A stretch of DNA of 64,000 nucleotides from Clostridia bacterium (GCA_017560765.1 JAFZEI010000031.1:21005-85004), one strand, 5' to 3'; positions 16,736-26,964 are shown, numbered from the stretch's first letter. Made by a program: numbers and translations. The notes: a model not told the origin generated them from the sequence alone.

Positions 16736-19693
16736 ATGAGAAAAAATAAAAAAAATAGGTTTTCCATTTTTGCAGCATCAATTACATTGCTGGCAGGTGT
16801 TTGTGTTGGCCTTTCGGCTTGCCGAAATATAACACCCACCATTGATGATTCTCCTAAATATGATGTGGGAATTGTTAAAGGAACGCAAATTGGCTCTTAT
16901 CCTGTAAATAATGATAGCTCCTTATCAAAAACATTTGCTTATGCAAACAGTATTGCAAACAGAGTACAGGGTTTTTATACAAATGAAGCAAGAACAAGTT
17001 ATGCTTTGCAAAATACCGGCATGAGCCTTGTTCATAGACTCAGCGGCACAGATAAACTTGTAGTTTCGGCTATATCAAATTCAAAAGGCGTAGCTTATGC
17101 CACAGATACCCTTGACGTTTATGTTAAGGATTTAAACGGCAATGTCTTTTTTGCAGGTGAATCCTTTGAAGAAGGCAGGATGAATACAACCAGACTGGGA
17201 TATTATTATTACGAGACACATATACGTGATTTAGAATTTGCAAAAACAAATTCACATGTGAATTACGAGAAAACTTCTGTAATAGAGTTGGGCGAACACT
17301 GGGGCTCAAATCAAATGTCAAAGCCTGTTTATAAAAAGTCTGTGCTTAAGGTAAAAGCAGAGAACACAGTAGATCCATACGTCTTTGTGAACAATCTAAG
17401 CATCCCCGCAGAGGATTACAATGCTATTCTTATAGAAATGAAAGCTACCGGCAATACAACAGCAGGCGATTTATATTTCTATACAGGACGTACACAAGGC
17501 TTTAATGCACAGCAAAGCGCATCTTTTAAAATAAATTCAGACGGTAAATATCATACATATCTTGTGGATTTAACATCTTCCGGTATTGATAAGGAGAATT
17601 TAAACGGTGTGCGTTTTGATATGGGCGTATCTGTCGGAGATGAATTTGAAATTAAATCAGTAAAGGCTGTAAAAACAAACAAAGATACCATTTCATATAA
17701 GGTAGACAAGACATATCATACGTACTCAGATAAAATGCATCAGGAATATACTCTTGTAAAAACAACCGATGGAGAAAATTATGATTTTTCAGAGTTTGGT
17801 GTTGAACTGAAAATCCCAAAGGATAATGTGCTTGAATATAAAATCAGTTACGCTCAAGACAATAAAACAGTGGAATATGTGGCAGTAATTGTTAAAGACG
17901 TAGGCGTAATAGGCTTTATTATGCCGGTGGATTCCGTAGGGTATAATGTTACCGTTACGGAAGAGGCAAGCTATATTACAGTAAGGCAATTTTGCCGGGA
18001 TGGTGTTATCGGCAGCAGAGTATATAATGACGAAAGTCAAAATTACGATGGTATTATTGCGGCCGCTTACGAGGAACGAAATCCTCTTACAGAAATTACT
18101 GTTAAATCAGAAAAAACAGTGAATGCTAAATTTATAGAATATGACACAATGAGAGGATCGTATAAATTCACTTGCAGAGGCACCGATTTCAGTACAGCTT
18201 ATTACAAAAAGCCTGATTACCATTATACAACAGGCGTTACCATTCAGAATAAATTTTCCCAAGATAGGAAGCTTTATATGTGGATGACAGGAGAATCAGG
18301 AGCGTTGGAGTGTGCAACGGTGACAGATTCAGAAGATAGGCTTATGCCCATTCCGGTGCAAGTATCTAAAAATTTCTCAGGTGAGAAAGAAGAGCCGTTT
18401 TATGACCCTAACGACGTAGGATACGGAGATTCTTTTATACCACTTGATATTGAAGCAGGACAAACATTGGAATATTCCCTACATCATTTGTACCAAAACT
18501 GGGGTGTATATCCTTTAAAACAGATTTCATCAATACAATTTCACATTTCATACTATCATCTGTCTACAGGAGTTACAGAGTCAAATTGTATTGCTCCGTA
18601 TTATGTTTTTGGCAAAGACTTGTGGACGCTTCCTGATTTCAGAGGTTGCAGCGGCAATATGTGGGCCGCTCAGCCACAGTATAATTCTGTAGGCAGATTG
18701 AGGTTTGTGTCTTATATGAACAAAGGACTTATTGAAGGTACGGAATACACGGGCACGATTATTCACTCTGCAGGGCCTACTTATGCAGATATAGAATACA
18801 GTTATATTTCAGATTGCGGTTCATTCAAATATACGCTTCGACACGTTGAATTTCCGCAAAATGACGAAAACAGAACGTATTATACTTTGTCACTTGAATT
18901 TTTAAAGGATTTAAGTATTAAAGATGTTAAAAATAATTTTACACTCTTTAGCTTTGACGGACGCTCTGAGTCTTACGGAAAGATGAGCCATACAAACGAA
19001 AAGGGTGACGTTGTTTATAAAGATATTGACAAGACAGAGGCATTTAAAGAAACTGTAAATATTGGAAATGAAAATCCCTTCTTCTCTTATTATGGACTAA
19101 ATAACAGTGACACGGCAATTATGAATTTTGCCTATATTATGAAGGATTATGACATACAAATAAATGGTAAGGAATGGAATGGGGATTTTGCATTGCGCAA
19201 TATATTTGACGGTGCGTTGAATTATGGCGAAATATCCTTAATGGAAGACGACGTAACATTTAAAAAGGGCGACTATATCAATATTGATTTCATTTTGCTT
19301 CCTTGGGGTGACGGTATCGCAGACACGGACGAGAATGTTCAGTATGTAAGGCAAGATTCCGTATTTAATCCTGTTAAAATTACTGCAACTAAAGGAACTG
19401 TTGTGGAGGATGAATATATTCCGAAAGTGTTGGCAGCAGATAATACAGCTGAATTTAAGCTTTCGGGCGGCAGAAACAGAATAGTTGTTAAAATCGACGG
19501 AATGCGTTCTCTGAATGGTATTTTTGTGCAAGAATTTACAGATGGGGAGTGGGGCGATTATTCGTTCCAAAAGAACGAATATGATGGATATCAGATTATC
19601 TATAACGAAGACGGCACGTATAGTTATGCTTTTGTCGTGGAGATGGATGAAACCGGTAAAGAAAGAATGTTTAAAGTAACTGCAAAGCAGTAA
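16736..19693 (+). CDS. Large secreted lipoprotein of unknown function
   Basis: The ATG at 16736 is chosen because AGGAG lies upstream and it opens a lipoprotein signal: basic MRKNKKNR, a hydrophobic core, then the lipobox LSAC, giving a lipid-anchored cysteine near residue 33. An earlier in-frame ATG at 16601 lies within tcdA. The 985-residue protein is beta-rich with many aromatic residues. A segment around residues 195-310 (LNGVRFDMGVSVGDEFEIKS) resembles carbohydrate-binding sandwiches. I recognise no catalytic family. It likely handles polymers at the cell surface, but this is a guess from context. Confidence 0.8.
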   Translation: MRKNKKNRFSIFAASITLLAGVCVGLSACRNITPTIDDSPKYDVGIVKGTQIGSYPVNNDSSLSKTFAYANSIANRVQGFYTNEARTSYALQNTGMSLVHRLSGTDKLVVSAISNSKGVAYATDTLDVYVKDLNGNVFFAGESFEEGRMNTTRLGYYYYETHIRDLEFAKTNSHVNYEKTSVIELGEHWGSNQMSKPVYKKSVLKVKAENTVDPYVFVNNLSIPAEDYNAILIEMKATGNTTAGDLYFYTGRTQGFNAQQSASFKINSDGKYHTYLVDLTSSGIDKENLNGVRFDMGVSVGDEFEIKSVKAVKTNKDTISYKVDKTYHTYSDKMHQEYTLVKTTDGENYDFSEFGVELKIPKDNVLEYKISYAQDNKTVEYVAVIVKDVGVIGFIMPVDSVGYNVTVTEEASYITVRQFCRDGVIGSRVYNDESQNYDGIIAAAYEERNPLTEITVKSEKTVNAKFIEYDTMRGSYKFTCRGTDFSTAYYKKPDYHYTTGVTIQNKFSQDRKLYMWMTGESGALECATVTDSEDRLMPIPVQVSKNFSGEKEEPFYDPNDVGYGDSFIPLDIEAGQTLEYSLHHLYQNWGVYPLKQISSIQFHISYYHLSTGVTESNCIAPYYVFGKDLWTLPDFRGCSGNMWAAQPQYNSVGRLRFVSYMNKGLIEGTEYTGTIIHSAGPTYADIEYSYISDCGSFKYTLRHVEFPQNDENRTYYTLSLEFLKDLSIKDVKNNFTLFSFDGRSESYGKMSHTNEKGDVVYKDIDKTEAFKETVNIGNENPFFSYYGLNNSDTAIMNFAYIMKDYDIQINGKEWNGDFALRNIFDGALNYGEISLMEDDVTFKKGDYINIDFILLPWGDGIADTDENVQYVRQDSVFNPVKITATKGTVVEDEYIPKVLAADNTAEFKLSGGRNRIVVKIDGMRSLNGIFVQEFTDGEWGDYSFQKNEYDGYQIIYNEDGTYSYAFVVEMDETGKERMFKVTAKQ

Positions 19694-19728
19694 AATGTTT
19701 TATTATTTAGATTTAAGAGGTGTTTAAT

Positions 19729-20115
19729 ATGTTAGAAAAAGGTATAACAGGAAAACAAAAAGTAATTGTGGACAACACAAACACAGCAGAGGTTTACGGT
19801 AGCGGTGATTTGCCTGTGTTCGCTACACCTGCCATGATTGGACTTATGGAGTTTACAGCATCAAAAAGCGTTGCTGAACATCTTGAAAAAGGTCAATCTA
19901 CTGTAGGCACAATCGTAAATGTTAAGCATTTGGCAGCAACTCCTGTGGGCATGGAGGTTTATTGCGAAAGTGAACTTGTGGACATAGACAGGAGAAGACT
20001 TGTGTTTAATGTTAAAGCTTACGATGAGTGTGGGCTGATAGGAGAGGGTGTTCACGAACGTTTTATAATAGATGTAGAAAAATTCATGGGAAAAACGAAT
20101 AGCAAGAAAGCATGA
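19729..20115 (+). CDS. Hotdog-fold thioesterase, FlK-like
   Basis: The 128-residue protein matches the small acyl-CoA thioesterases related to fluoroacetyl-CoA thioesterase. The helix segment PVFATPAMIGLMEFTA and the strand TVGTIVNVKHLAATPVG carry the conserved T, E and H positions of that family. In gut bacteria these probably hydrolyse miscellaneous acyl-CoAs. The ATG at 19729 follows AAGAGGTG; a GTG three codons upstream overlaps that ribosome site. It is 14 bp before the PAP2 gene. Confidence 0.85.
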   Translation: MLEKGITGKQKVIVDNTNTAEVYGSGDLPVFATPAMIGLMEFTASKSVAEHLEKGQSTVGTIVNVKHLAATPVGMEVYCESELVDIDRRRLVFNVKAYDECGLIGEGVHERFIIDVEKFMGKTNSKKA

Positions 20116-20128
20116 AAAGGAGAAACGC

Positions 20129-20686
20129 ATGGATTGGGAATTTGCTGTACTTGATTTTATAAGAGAAACTTTCTCTTGCAAGGCCATGGATGTGATTATG
20201 CAGGCAATTACTTTTCTTGGAGAGGCAGGATGGTTGTGGATTGCTTTGGGTTTGGCATTGGCAATAATACCAAAAACCAGAAAAATAGGCATTACCGTAT
20301 TGGGAGCGCTTATTTTGAGCTTGATATTCTGCAATATAACACTAAAACCTATCGTTGCGAGAATCAGACCGTATGATGTTAAAGAGGGAATAGACATTAT
20401 TCTTAAAAGCAAACCTTCTGATTACTCGTTCCCCTCAGGTCATACATCTGCTTCTTTTGCTGCAGCAGTGGCAATATTTGCTTGCAATAAAAAATGGGGT
20501 AGCGGGGCGTTGGTTCTTGCGGCGGTGATTGCTTTTACGAGATTATATCTTTATGTGCATTTTCCGACAGATGTATTGGCAGGAGTTGCCTTGGGAACAC
20601 TTTGCGGAGTGATTTCATATTATGTTGTGAAGTTTTTTTATCAAAAATTTTATGGCAAAAGGAGTGAAAATAATGCACTTACGTAA
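20129..20686 (+). CDS. PAP2 family membrane phosphatase
   Basis: Integral membrane lipid phosphatase of the PAP2 superfamily (undecaprenyl-diphosphate or phosphatidic acid phosphatase activity). The tripartite site is intact: K73...R80-P81, P102-S-G-H105 and R138...H144-x3-D148. The 185 residues contain five to six membrane segments. AAGGAG lies just upstream of the ATG. Its 3' end overlaps the next lipoprotein by 14 nt, so the two are translated together. Confidence 0.9.
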   Translation: MDWEFAVLDFIRETFSCKAMDVIMQAITFLGEAGWLWIALGLALAIIPKTRKIGITVLGALILSLIFCNITLKPIVARIRPYDVKEGIDIILKSKPSDYSFPSGHTSASFAAAVAIFACNKKWGSGALVLAAVIAFTRLYLYVHFPTDVLAGVALGTLCGVISYYVVKFFYQKFYGKRSENNALT

Positions 20687-21161
20687 AATTATTTGCTGTT
20701 TTTGCTCGGTACTTTTATTTGTTGTTGTTTTTTGCGGATGTGATGCTTCTGACGCTGTTTTTACTTCAAAAGGTATGTCTATTACATTGACGGAGGATTT
20801 TAAAGAGAATAAAGAATACTACGGCATGGTATATTATGACTCCGAAGAGGCACAGGTGTACGTGGCAAAAGAAGAATTCTCTGTATTGGAAGAAAAAGGT
20901 GAAAGAATTGATTTTAGTTTAGAGGAATATGCAAATTTTCTGCTTAAATCAATATCTGTTACAGCAGAAATAAAAAATGACGATGGCCTTGTTTATTTTG
21001 AGTACTCCAAGAAACCTGAGAATATTTCATATAATTATTTCGTTACAGTGCATAAAACAGAAGATGCTTTTTGGTTCTTTCAATTCTCTTGTGAAAGTTC
21101 CTTAATAGGTGAATACAGACCGTTGTTTAATAAATGGGCAAAATCAATAGTTTTTGATTGA
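20673..21161 (+). CDS. Small lipoprotein of unknown function
   Basis: The ATG at 20673 follows AAAGGAG and overlaps the end of the PAP2 gene. The protein of 162 residues begins MHLRKIICCFCSVLLFVVV and ends its signal with the lipobox FCGC, so it is lipid-anchored outside the membrane. The rest (about 140 residues) alternates strands and one helix and resembles small PsbP/DUF-type stress lipoproteins, but I cannot name a family. An upstream in-frame ATG at 20652 is less likely because it would put the signal out of position. Confidence 0.8.
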   Translation: MHLRKIICCFCSVLLFVVVFCGCDASDAVFTSKGMSITLTEDFKENKEYYGMVYYDSEEAQVYVAKEEFSVLEEKGERIDFSLEEYANFLLKSISVTAEIKNDDGLVYFEYSKKPENISYNYFVTVHKTEDAFWFFQFSCESSLIGEYRPLFNKWAKSIVFD

Positions 21162-21186
21162 CATTTTTGCTGTTTATAAGTAAACT
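21158..21186 (+). promoter_or_regulatory. Promoter of the surface protein gene
   Basis: TTGACA-N17-TAAACT, identical boxes and spacing to the orphan promoter at 9612. Confidence 0.7.
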
Positions 21187-21248
21187 GTTATAGTATGTAC
21201 AGAGTTATTGGTATAATAAATATTCTGTTAATATTAGGAGGTAAAAAA

Positions 21249-22634
21249 ATGAAGAAAATTTTTAGTTTGGTTTTGGCTCTTTCTTTAGTGATGGCATTAT
21301 TTGCCGGATTCCCGGTTTTTGCTGACGGAGAAGAAATAGCAGTTGCCGGAGATGGTAGTGCAGTGACTCTTGATCTCGAGAAAGCTACACTTGAGACATA
21401 TAACGGCAGCATTACAGTTAAGCGTGAAAAGACATGGGTAAAAACATCTGCCGACGCAACACCAGTAGAAGCATATTTCCTTAAAAATGCTCAATCAGGT
21501 GACTGTGCTACATGGAATGTTAATTTTGCTAAAGCAGGCAATTATAAAATTGAGGTTCCTGTATATTCACAGACAGGCGTAGGTGTGATTTCTGCTTATA
21601 TTGGCGGAGAGAGAGTTTATTCCGCAGGTAATTTTGCAGCAGGTGGATACGGTAAGGAGCAACTTTATAATAACAATGCTGTTCTTTATGTTTCTATTGA
21701 GAAAGCCGGCAAAGTTGATCTTACAATATTCTTTGAAACACTCGGTGCAAATATTTTAGCTCCGAAGATTTCATTCTTTGCAGGTCAAATACCTGCAGAG
21801 CCTGCTTTTAACAAGTATGTATCGGCTATTGAAACTGATGGTTTCACAAACAATGCTACAAAGGCACTCTTGTTGGGCGAAGATACATATTACGGACTCC
21901 ATGTTAATTTTGCAAAGGCTATAAAAGGTATCGCATTACCTCAATGGACACCGGGTGCCGGTGCAGGTCACTGTAAGTTTAAGTTAAGTGTTTATACTTG
22001 GAATGAAGATGACGTAACAACCTTAAAAGGAACACCCGTTACTTCTAAAGAGTTTACAACTCCCGGTGACTGCATAATGCTTTGTATGTTTGATGAGGCT
22101 GTTCCGGCTGGTGAATATTTCATATATGTTGAATGTGTAGAGCTTATTTTAGATGAGGGTTCAAAGCATTCATCAGGTATTGATATGCACATGAAGACAG
22201 GTTTACCTCATTCATTTGATGATTTTGTTTACTATTTCGATGCATATACAAATATACCTAACTACGTTCCTGTACCTGATCGTATGGTTTATTTTAATTT
22301 CATCGTTGATGAGTTCGTTGCTCCTGAGGATTTCTTCCTTGAACTTGGATCAAATACAGATGCTGGTGCAACAGCAGATCCTGATGCAACAGTTGATCCT
22401 AATGCAACAGAAGAACCTGATGCTACAGAAAAGCCTGAGAAAACAGAGGCACCTGCAACATCAACATCTAAAAATACAAAGGCTCCTTCTACAAGCACAG
22501 CAAAAGCCGACGCGGATACAGGGGCTTCAGCAACAGCAAGCTATATCGGTATTATTATTGGTATTGTTGCAGGAGTTGTAGTAGTTGCAGCAGTTGTAGT
22601 AGTTGTTATAATTGTTATCAAAAAGAAAAAATAA
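21249..22634 (+). CDS. Secreted surface protein with C-terminal membrane anchor
   Basis: The ATG at 21249 follows AGGAGG. The 461 residues start with a signal peptide (MKKIFSLVLALSLVMALFAG, cleavage near VFADG). Two beta-sandwich-like domains follow (about 25-180 and 185-360); the first resembles CBM6-like modules. Residues about 370-425 are a disordered Asp/Pro/Ala/Thr/Glu/Lys linker. The protein ends with a 27-residue Gly/Ile/Val membrane helix and KKKK. There is no sortase motif, so it is probably a membrane-anchored wall-spanning protein, perhaps a glycan binder. Confidence 0.85.
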   Translation: MKKIFSLVLALSLVMALFAGFPVFADGEEIAVAGDGSAVTLDLEKATLETYNGSITVKREKTWVKTSADATPVEAYFLKNAQSGDCATWNVNFAKAGNYKIEVPVYSQTGVGVISAYIGGERVYSAGNFAAGGYGKEQLYNNNAVLYVSIEKAGKVDLTIFFETLGANILAPKISFFAGQIPAEPAFNKYVSAIETDGFTNNATKALLLGEDTYYGLHVNFAKAIKGIALPQWTPGAGAGHCKFKLSVYTWNEDDVTTLKGTPVTSKEFTTPGDCIMLCMFDEAVPAGEYFIYVECVELILDEGSKHSSGIDMHMKTGLPHSFDDFVYYFDAYTNIPNYVPVPDRMVYFNFIVDEFVAPEDFFLELGSNTDAGATADPDATVDPNATEEPDATEKPEKTEAPATSTSKNTKAPSTSTAKADADTGASATASYIGIIIGIVAGVVVVAAVVVVVIIVIKKKK

Positions 22635-22670
22635 TTTGATTAAGAATAAATTAGATTTTTGATTTTTTTA

Positions 22671-22696
22671 AGGGCTGTTTTACAGCCCTTTTTTTT
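22671..22696 (+). terminator. Terminator after the surface protein gene
   Basis: AGGGCTGT-ttt-ACAGCCCT followed by eight T. Confidence 0.88.
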
Positions 22697-22706
22697 GTTT
22701 TTTTTA

Positions 22707-22738
22707 TTTTTACTTTTTGGCCGTTTAAAAAGTAAAAA
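22707..22738. repeat. Intergenic palindrome, copy 3
   Basis: Perfect 12-bp arms TTTTTACTTTTT (22707-22718) and AAAAAGTAAAAA (22727-22738), 8-nt loop, followed by TGAAAA as in the copy at 3262. It lies between the terminator and the alaS promoter. Confidence 0.8.
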
Positions 22739-22751
22739 TGAAAATTTGTGG

Positions 22752-22780
22752 GTGACAATTATTTGTGCAAGTGATATACT
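22752..22780 (+). promoter_or_regulatory. alaS promoter
   Basis: GTGACA-N17-TATACT. The leader of about 58 nt is too short for a T-box. Confidence 0.55.
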
Positions 22781-22843
22781 TACTGAGTACAACTATGTAT
22801 TTTATGATTTTAATAAAGATATTTTTATAAGGAGTTTATTTTT

Positions 22844-25477
22844 ATGGAAAAATTAAGCTTAAATACTATCAGAGAAAAGTATTTGAAGTTCTTTGAAAGT
22901 AAAGGACATCTAAGATTACCAAGTTTTTCACTTGTGCCCAATAATGACGCAAGCTTGCTTTTGATAAACAGTGGTATGGCACCGCTGAAACCTTATTTTA
23001 CAGGCGCTGAGGTTCCGCCGAGAAAACGTGTCACAACATGCCAAAAGTGTATCAGAACACCTGATATCGATAATGTTGGTAAAACGGCAAGACACGGCAC
23101 ATTCTTTGAAATGCTCGGTAATTTTTCTTTTGGTGATTATTTTAAAAGAGAAGCTATTTCATGGGCATGGGAATTTTTTACAGAAGTAATGGAAATTCCC
23201 GCAGAAAAACTTTATGTTACCGTATATCTCGAAGATGACGAAGCAGAAGAAATTTGGATAAAGGAAATCGGTGTTCCCGCAGACCATGTTATCAGAATGG
23301 GAAAAGAAGATAATTTCTGGGAACACGGTACAGGCCCTTGCGGACCATGCTCTGAGATTCACTATGACAGAGGAGAAAAGTACGGCTGCGGCAAACCTGA
23401 TTGTAAAGTTGGTTGTGATTGCGATAGATTTATCGAAGTATGGAATCTTGTATTTACACAATTTGACCGTCAAGAGGATGGTACGTATGAAAGATTGGCT
23501 CATCCTAATATTGACACAGGTATGGGCTTGGAAAGACTTGCTTGTGTAATGCAAGATGTAGATAATTTGTTCGAAGTAGACACAGTACGCAAAATACTCG
23601 ATACAGTATGTGAGCTTTCAGGTAAAACTTATGGAGACGATTGGAAAACAGACGTATCCATACGTGTTATTACAGACCATATAAGAAGCACTGTAATGAT
23701 GATAAGTGATGGTGTAGTTCCGTCTAACGAGGCAAGAGGTTATGTACTCAGACGTTTGTTAAGAGGTGCGGCACGTCACGGTAGATTGCTGGGAATAAAA
23801 GGCAATTTCCTTACAGGACTTGCAGATGTTGTTATCGAGCTTTCAGGCGGCGCATATCCTAATTTAGTAGAAAAACAAGATTACATTAAAAAGGTTATCA
23901 GAATAGAAGAAGAAAGATTTGCATCTACAATAGAGCAAGGTTTGTCTATGCTTTCAGAGCATATTAAAAAGATGCAAGAAAATACAGGTATAGCTGACGG
24001 TGTTCTTGAAGGCGCAATAGCATTTAAACTTCACGATACTTATGGCTTCCCGATTGACCTTACAAAAGACATTCTGAAAGATTACGGTTATACAGTAGAT
24101 GAAGAAGGATTCCGCAAAGAAATGAGCGCTCAAAAGGCTATGGCACGTGAAGCTATAAAGAACAGAGAAAGTTCTTGGGCGAACAGTGAGATTTCCGTAC
24201 CGTCAGAGTGCCCCGCAACAGTATTTGAGGGATATGAAAAACTTATAACAGAAGGAGAAATTCTTTATATTTTACTTCCTGACGGCAGCAGTGTGCAAGA
24301 GGCCGGCGAGGGAGATTCCGTAATAATAGTAACAGATAAGACGACTTTCTATGCTGAAAGCGGCGGACAAGCAGGAGACAGAGGAGAAATAGAAACAGAG
24401 GGCGGCGCCGTTGTTATTTCAAATGTAAACAAAACGAGTGACGGTAAGTGGCGTCATATGGGAAAAGTGGTTCATGGCTCCGTATGTGTATCTGCAAAGG
24501 CCACAATGACCGTAAACAGACAGACAAGACTTGCAACAGAAAGAAATCACAGTGCTACGCATCTTCTTCAAAAAGCACTTCGTACAGTGTTGGGAGAGCA
24601 TGTTCATCAGGCAGGTTCTTCTGTTTCGACGGAACGTTTGCGCTTTGACTTTAACCACATGCAGGCCCTTTCAAAAGAAGAATTGGCAGAAGTAGAAAAT
24701 ATTGTAAATAAAGCAATTGTAAATGATTACGCTGTAAACACACAAGTTCTTCCTATAGAAGAAGCTAAAAAACTTGGTGCCATGGCACTCTTTGGCGAAA
24801 AATACGGAGACAACGTGCGCGTTGTTGAAATGGGAGACTATAGCTTAGAATTCTGTGGCGGAACACACGTTAAAAATACAGCTTCAATCGGTATGTTTAA
24901 GATATTGCACGAAAGTGCAGTTGCTGCAGGCGTCAGAAGAATTGAGGCAGTAACAGGCGGCGGCGCAAGAGCTGTATACGAAACACAAGAGCATGTGCTT
25001 GAAGAGGTTTCGGAGATATTTAAGGCTAACTACTCAGATATAGTTAATAAAGTTACAAATCTTTATACACAATATAAAGCACTTCAAAAAGAGCTTGAGC
25101 AAATCAAACGCGAAAATGCTGTTTCAAATCTTGACGATGTTATTGCTAAGGCACAAGAAATTAACGGAGTTAAGGTTGTTACGGGAAGATTTGATGAGCT
25201 TGATGGCAATGCACTTCGTGATTTGGCTGATAATATCAGAAATAAGCTTGATGTAGGTGTTGTTGTTTTAGCATCTTCTTTAGGAGGCAAAGCATCTATA
25301 GTTACAATGGCTACAAAATCAGCCCTTGAAAAGGGTATCCATTGCGGTAATATCGTAAAGAAAGCTGCAAGCATGTGCGGCGGTGGCGGCGGCGGACGTC
25401 CCGATATGGCGCAAGCAGGAGGAAAACAGCCTGAGAATATAGACGAAATGCTTTCTAAAATAAGCGAGATTATATAA
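22844..25477 (+). CDS. alaS: Alanyl-tRNA synthetase
   Basis: Class II synthetase charging tRNA-Ala. The 877 residues show the standard order: catalytic core with RHGTFFEMLGNFSFGDYFK and GLERLACV, tRNA-binding helices, the editing domain with HSATHLL and CGGTHV zinc/editing residues, and the C-Ala domain ending in GGGGGGRPDMAQAGG. Length is normal. AAGGAG lies 12 nt before the ATG. No T-box is visible upstream. The HIT gene follows 24 bp later. Confidence 0.98.
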   Translation: MEKLSLNTIREKYLKFFESKGHLRLPSFSLVPNNDASLLLINSGMAPLKPYFTGAEVPPRKRVTTCQKCIRTPDIDNVGKTARHGTFFEMLGNFSFGDYFKREAISWAWEFFTEVMEIPAEKLYVTVYLEDDEAEEIWIKEIGVPADHVIRMGKEDNFWEHGTGPCGPCSEIHYDRGEKYGCGKPDCKVGCDCDRFIEVWNLVFTQFDRQEDGTYERLAHPNIDTGMGLERLACVMQDVDNLFEVDTVRKILDTVCELSGKTYGDDWKTDVSIRVITDHIRSTVMMISDGVVPSNEARGYVLRRLLRGAARHGRLLGIKGNFLTGLADVVIELSGGAYPNLVEKQDYIKKVIRIEEERFASTIEQGLSMLSEHIKKMQENTGIADGVLEGAIAFKLHDTYGFPIDLTKDILKDYGYTVDEEGFRKEMSAQKAMAREAIKNRESSWANSEISVPSECPATVFEGYEKLITEGEILYILLPDGSSVQEAGEGDSVIIVTDKTTFYAESGGQAGDRGEIETEGGAVVISNVNKTSDGKWRHMGKVVHGSVCVSAKATMTVNRQTRLATERNHSATHLLQKALRTVLGEHVHQAGSSVSTERLRFDFNHMQALSKEELAEVENIVNKAIVNDYAVNTQVLPIEEAKKLGAMALFGEKYGDNVRVVEMGDYSLEFCGGTHVKNTASIGMFKILHESAVAAGVRRIEAVTGGGARAVYETQEHVLEEVSEIFKANYSDIVNKVTNLYTQYKALQKELEQIKRENAVSNLDDVIAKAQEINGVKVVTGRFDELDGNALRDLADNIRNKLDVGVVVLASSLGGKASIVTMATKSALEKGIHCGNIVKKAASMCGGGGGGRPDMAQAGGKQPENIDEMLSKISEII

Positions 25478-25501
25478 ACATATTTTTATGAGGTGAAAAA
25501 A

Positions 25502-25858
25502 ATGCAGGTATTAGACGATAATTGTATCTTTTGCAAAATAATCAAGGGAGAAATACCGGCAACGGTAGTATATGAAGATGATTATTGTATAGCTTTTAAT
25601 GACATAAATCCTCAGATGCCGATTCATGTTGTAGTTGCAGCTAAAAAGCATATCTCGAGTGTGCTCGGTTTCGAGAAAGAGGATGCGGCCTTTTTAGGCG
25701 GTATTCAGCTTGCAATAGCAGAAATAGCAAGAAAGTTAAATATCACAGAATCAGGTTTTCGTGTTATTAATAACTGCGGCAAAGATGCAAAACAATCAGT
25801 TCCGCATATTCACTACCATATATTGGCAGGCGGAGATATGGGAGAAAGGATAGTGTAA
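25502..25858 (+). CDS. HIT family protein
   Basis: Small nucleotide-binding hydrolase of the histidine triad superfamily (HinT-like). The 118 residues start with CIFCKIIKGEIPA, a possible metal site, and end with the triad H102-x-H104-x-H106 in PHIHYHILAG. Such enzymes split aminoacyl- or lysyl-adenylates and AMP amides, which fits its place after alaS. GAGGTG lies 7 nt before the ATG at 25502; a GTG at 25493 is within that site. Confidence 0.92.
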   Translation: MQVLDDNCIFCKIIKGEIPATVVYEDDYCIAFNDINPQMPIHVVVAAKKHISSVLGFEKEDAAFLGGIQLAIAEIARKLNITESGFRVINNCGKDAKQSVPHIHYHILAGGDMGERIV

Positions 25859-25860
25859 AA

Positions 25861-26931
25861 TTGGGCGTAATAACTGCAGAATTAAACGATTTATTAGATT
25901 TTATTATAAAATGTACCGAGAGTCCGGCACTTCTTGTGACCGTGGTTCTGGTGCTTGGTGTTATACTTGTTAACGGCTGGACAGATGCTCCCAATGCAAT
26001 TGCGACAGTTGTTTCTACAGGCTCTATGAGACCAAAAACAGCCATTCTCATGGCGGCAGTTATGAACTTTGCCGGAGTATTGGTTATGTCGTTGGTTAGC
26101 AGCAAGGTTGCTGACACGATTTATAAAATGGTAGATTTTAAGGGGGACGCACACAATGCACTTGTTGCCTTGTGCGCGTCTTTGTTTGCTATAGTGCTGT
26201 GGGCTGTTGCTGCGTGGTGGTTTGGAATACCTACCAGTGAAAGTCATGCTTTGATTGCAGGCGTTACAGGAGCGGCAATTGCTCTTGGCGGTGCAGACGG
26301 AGTAAATATGGGAGAATGGGTAAAAGTTCTTATCGGACTGTTACTTTCGACGGTGTTGGGTTTTTTGGCAGGCTATTTTGTAGTAAAAATAGTTGTTATA
26401 ATATGCAGACACAAGGACAGAAGAAAAACAGACTCCTTCTTCAAAGGCGGACAAATAGTTGGCGGTGCTGCCATGGCTTTTATGCATGGTGCGCAGGATG
26501 GTCAAAAGTTTATGGGTGTATTTATGCTTGGCAGTATGCTCGCAAGCGGTTCGTACGTTGCAGGAGGTAATTTTAATACGACCATTTGGCTTATGGTTCT
26601 TTGTTCTGTTGTAATGAGTTTGGGAACGTCAATCGGCGGATATAAAATCATCAAATCCGTAGGAATGGATATGATTAAGCTGGAAAAATACCAAGGCTTT
26701 TCTGCAGATATCGCAGGTGCGCTTTGTTTGCTTTTAGCATCGCTTACAGGTATTCCGGTAAGTACAACACATACGAAAACAACAGCAATAATGGGTGTGG
26801 GCGCCGCAAAGCGAATTTCCGCAGTAAATTGGAGCGTTGTAAAGGAAATGGTTTTTGCGTGGGTACTCACATTCCCCGGTTGTGGTTTAATAGGATTTAT
26901 TATGGCAAAAATATTTATGGCAATATTCTGA
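25861..26931 (+). CDS. PiT-family inorganic phosphate transporter
   Basis: Low-affinity phosphate (or metal-phosphate) transporter. The 356-residue protein has about ten membrane segments and the two inverted-repeat signatures, NGWTDAPNAIATVVSTG near residue 37 and PVSTTHTKTTAIMGVGAAKR near residue 300. The classical GANDxANA is altered to GWTDAPNA, as in clostridial members. The start is a TTG only 2 nt after the HIT stop, with AAAGGA inside the HIT end. The DUF47 gene follows in the usual PiT-DUF47 pair. Confidence 0.88.
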   Translation: MGVITAELNDLLDFIIKCTESPALLVTVVLVLGVILVNGWTDAPNAIATVVSTGSMRPKTAILMAAVMNFAGVLVMSLVSSKVADTIYKMVDFKGDAHNALVALCASLFAIVLWAVAAWWFGIPTSESHALIAGVTGAAIALGGADGVNMGEWVKVLIGLLLSTVLGFLAGYFVVKIVVIICRHKDRRKTDSFFKGGQIVGGAAMAFMHGAQDGQKFMGVFMLGSMLASGSYVAGGNFNTTIWLMVLCSVVMSLGTSIGGYKIIKSVGMDMIKLEKYQGFSADIAGALCLLLASLTGIPVSTTHTKTTAIMGVGAAKRISAVNWSVVKEMVFAWVLTFPGCGLIGFIMAKIFMAIF

Positions 26932-26964
26932 TATTTTTCCAATATTATAAGGAGGACTTTTGTC

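Noticed and set aside
22216..22581. 121-codon frame inside the surface protein gene
   Set aside because: It arises from the low-complexity linker read in another frame (glutamine/leucine runs).
22741..22843. T-box leader before alaS
   Set aside because: The leader after the promoter is only about 58 nt and has no T-box sequence.
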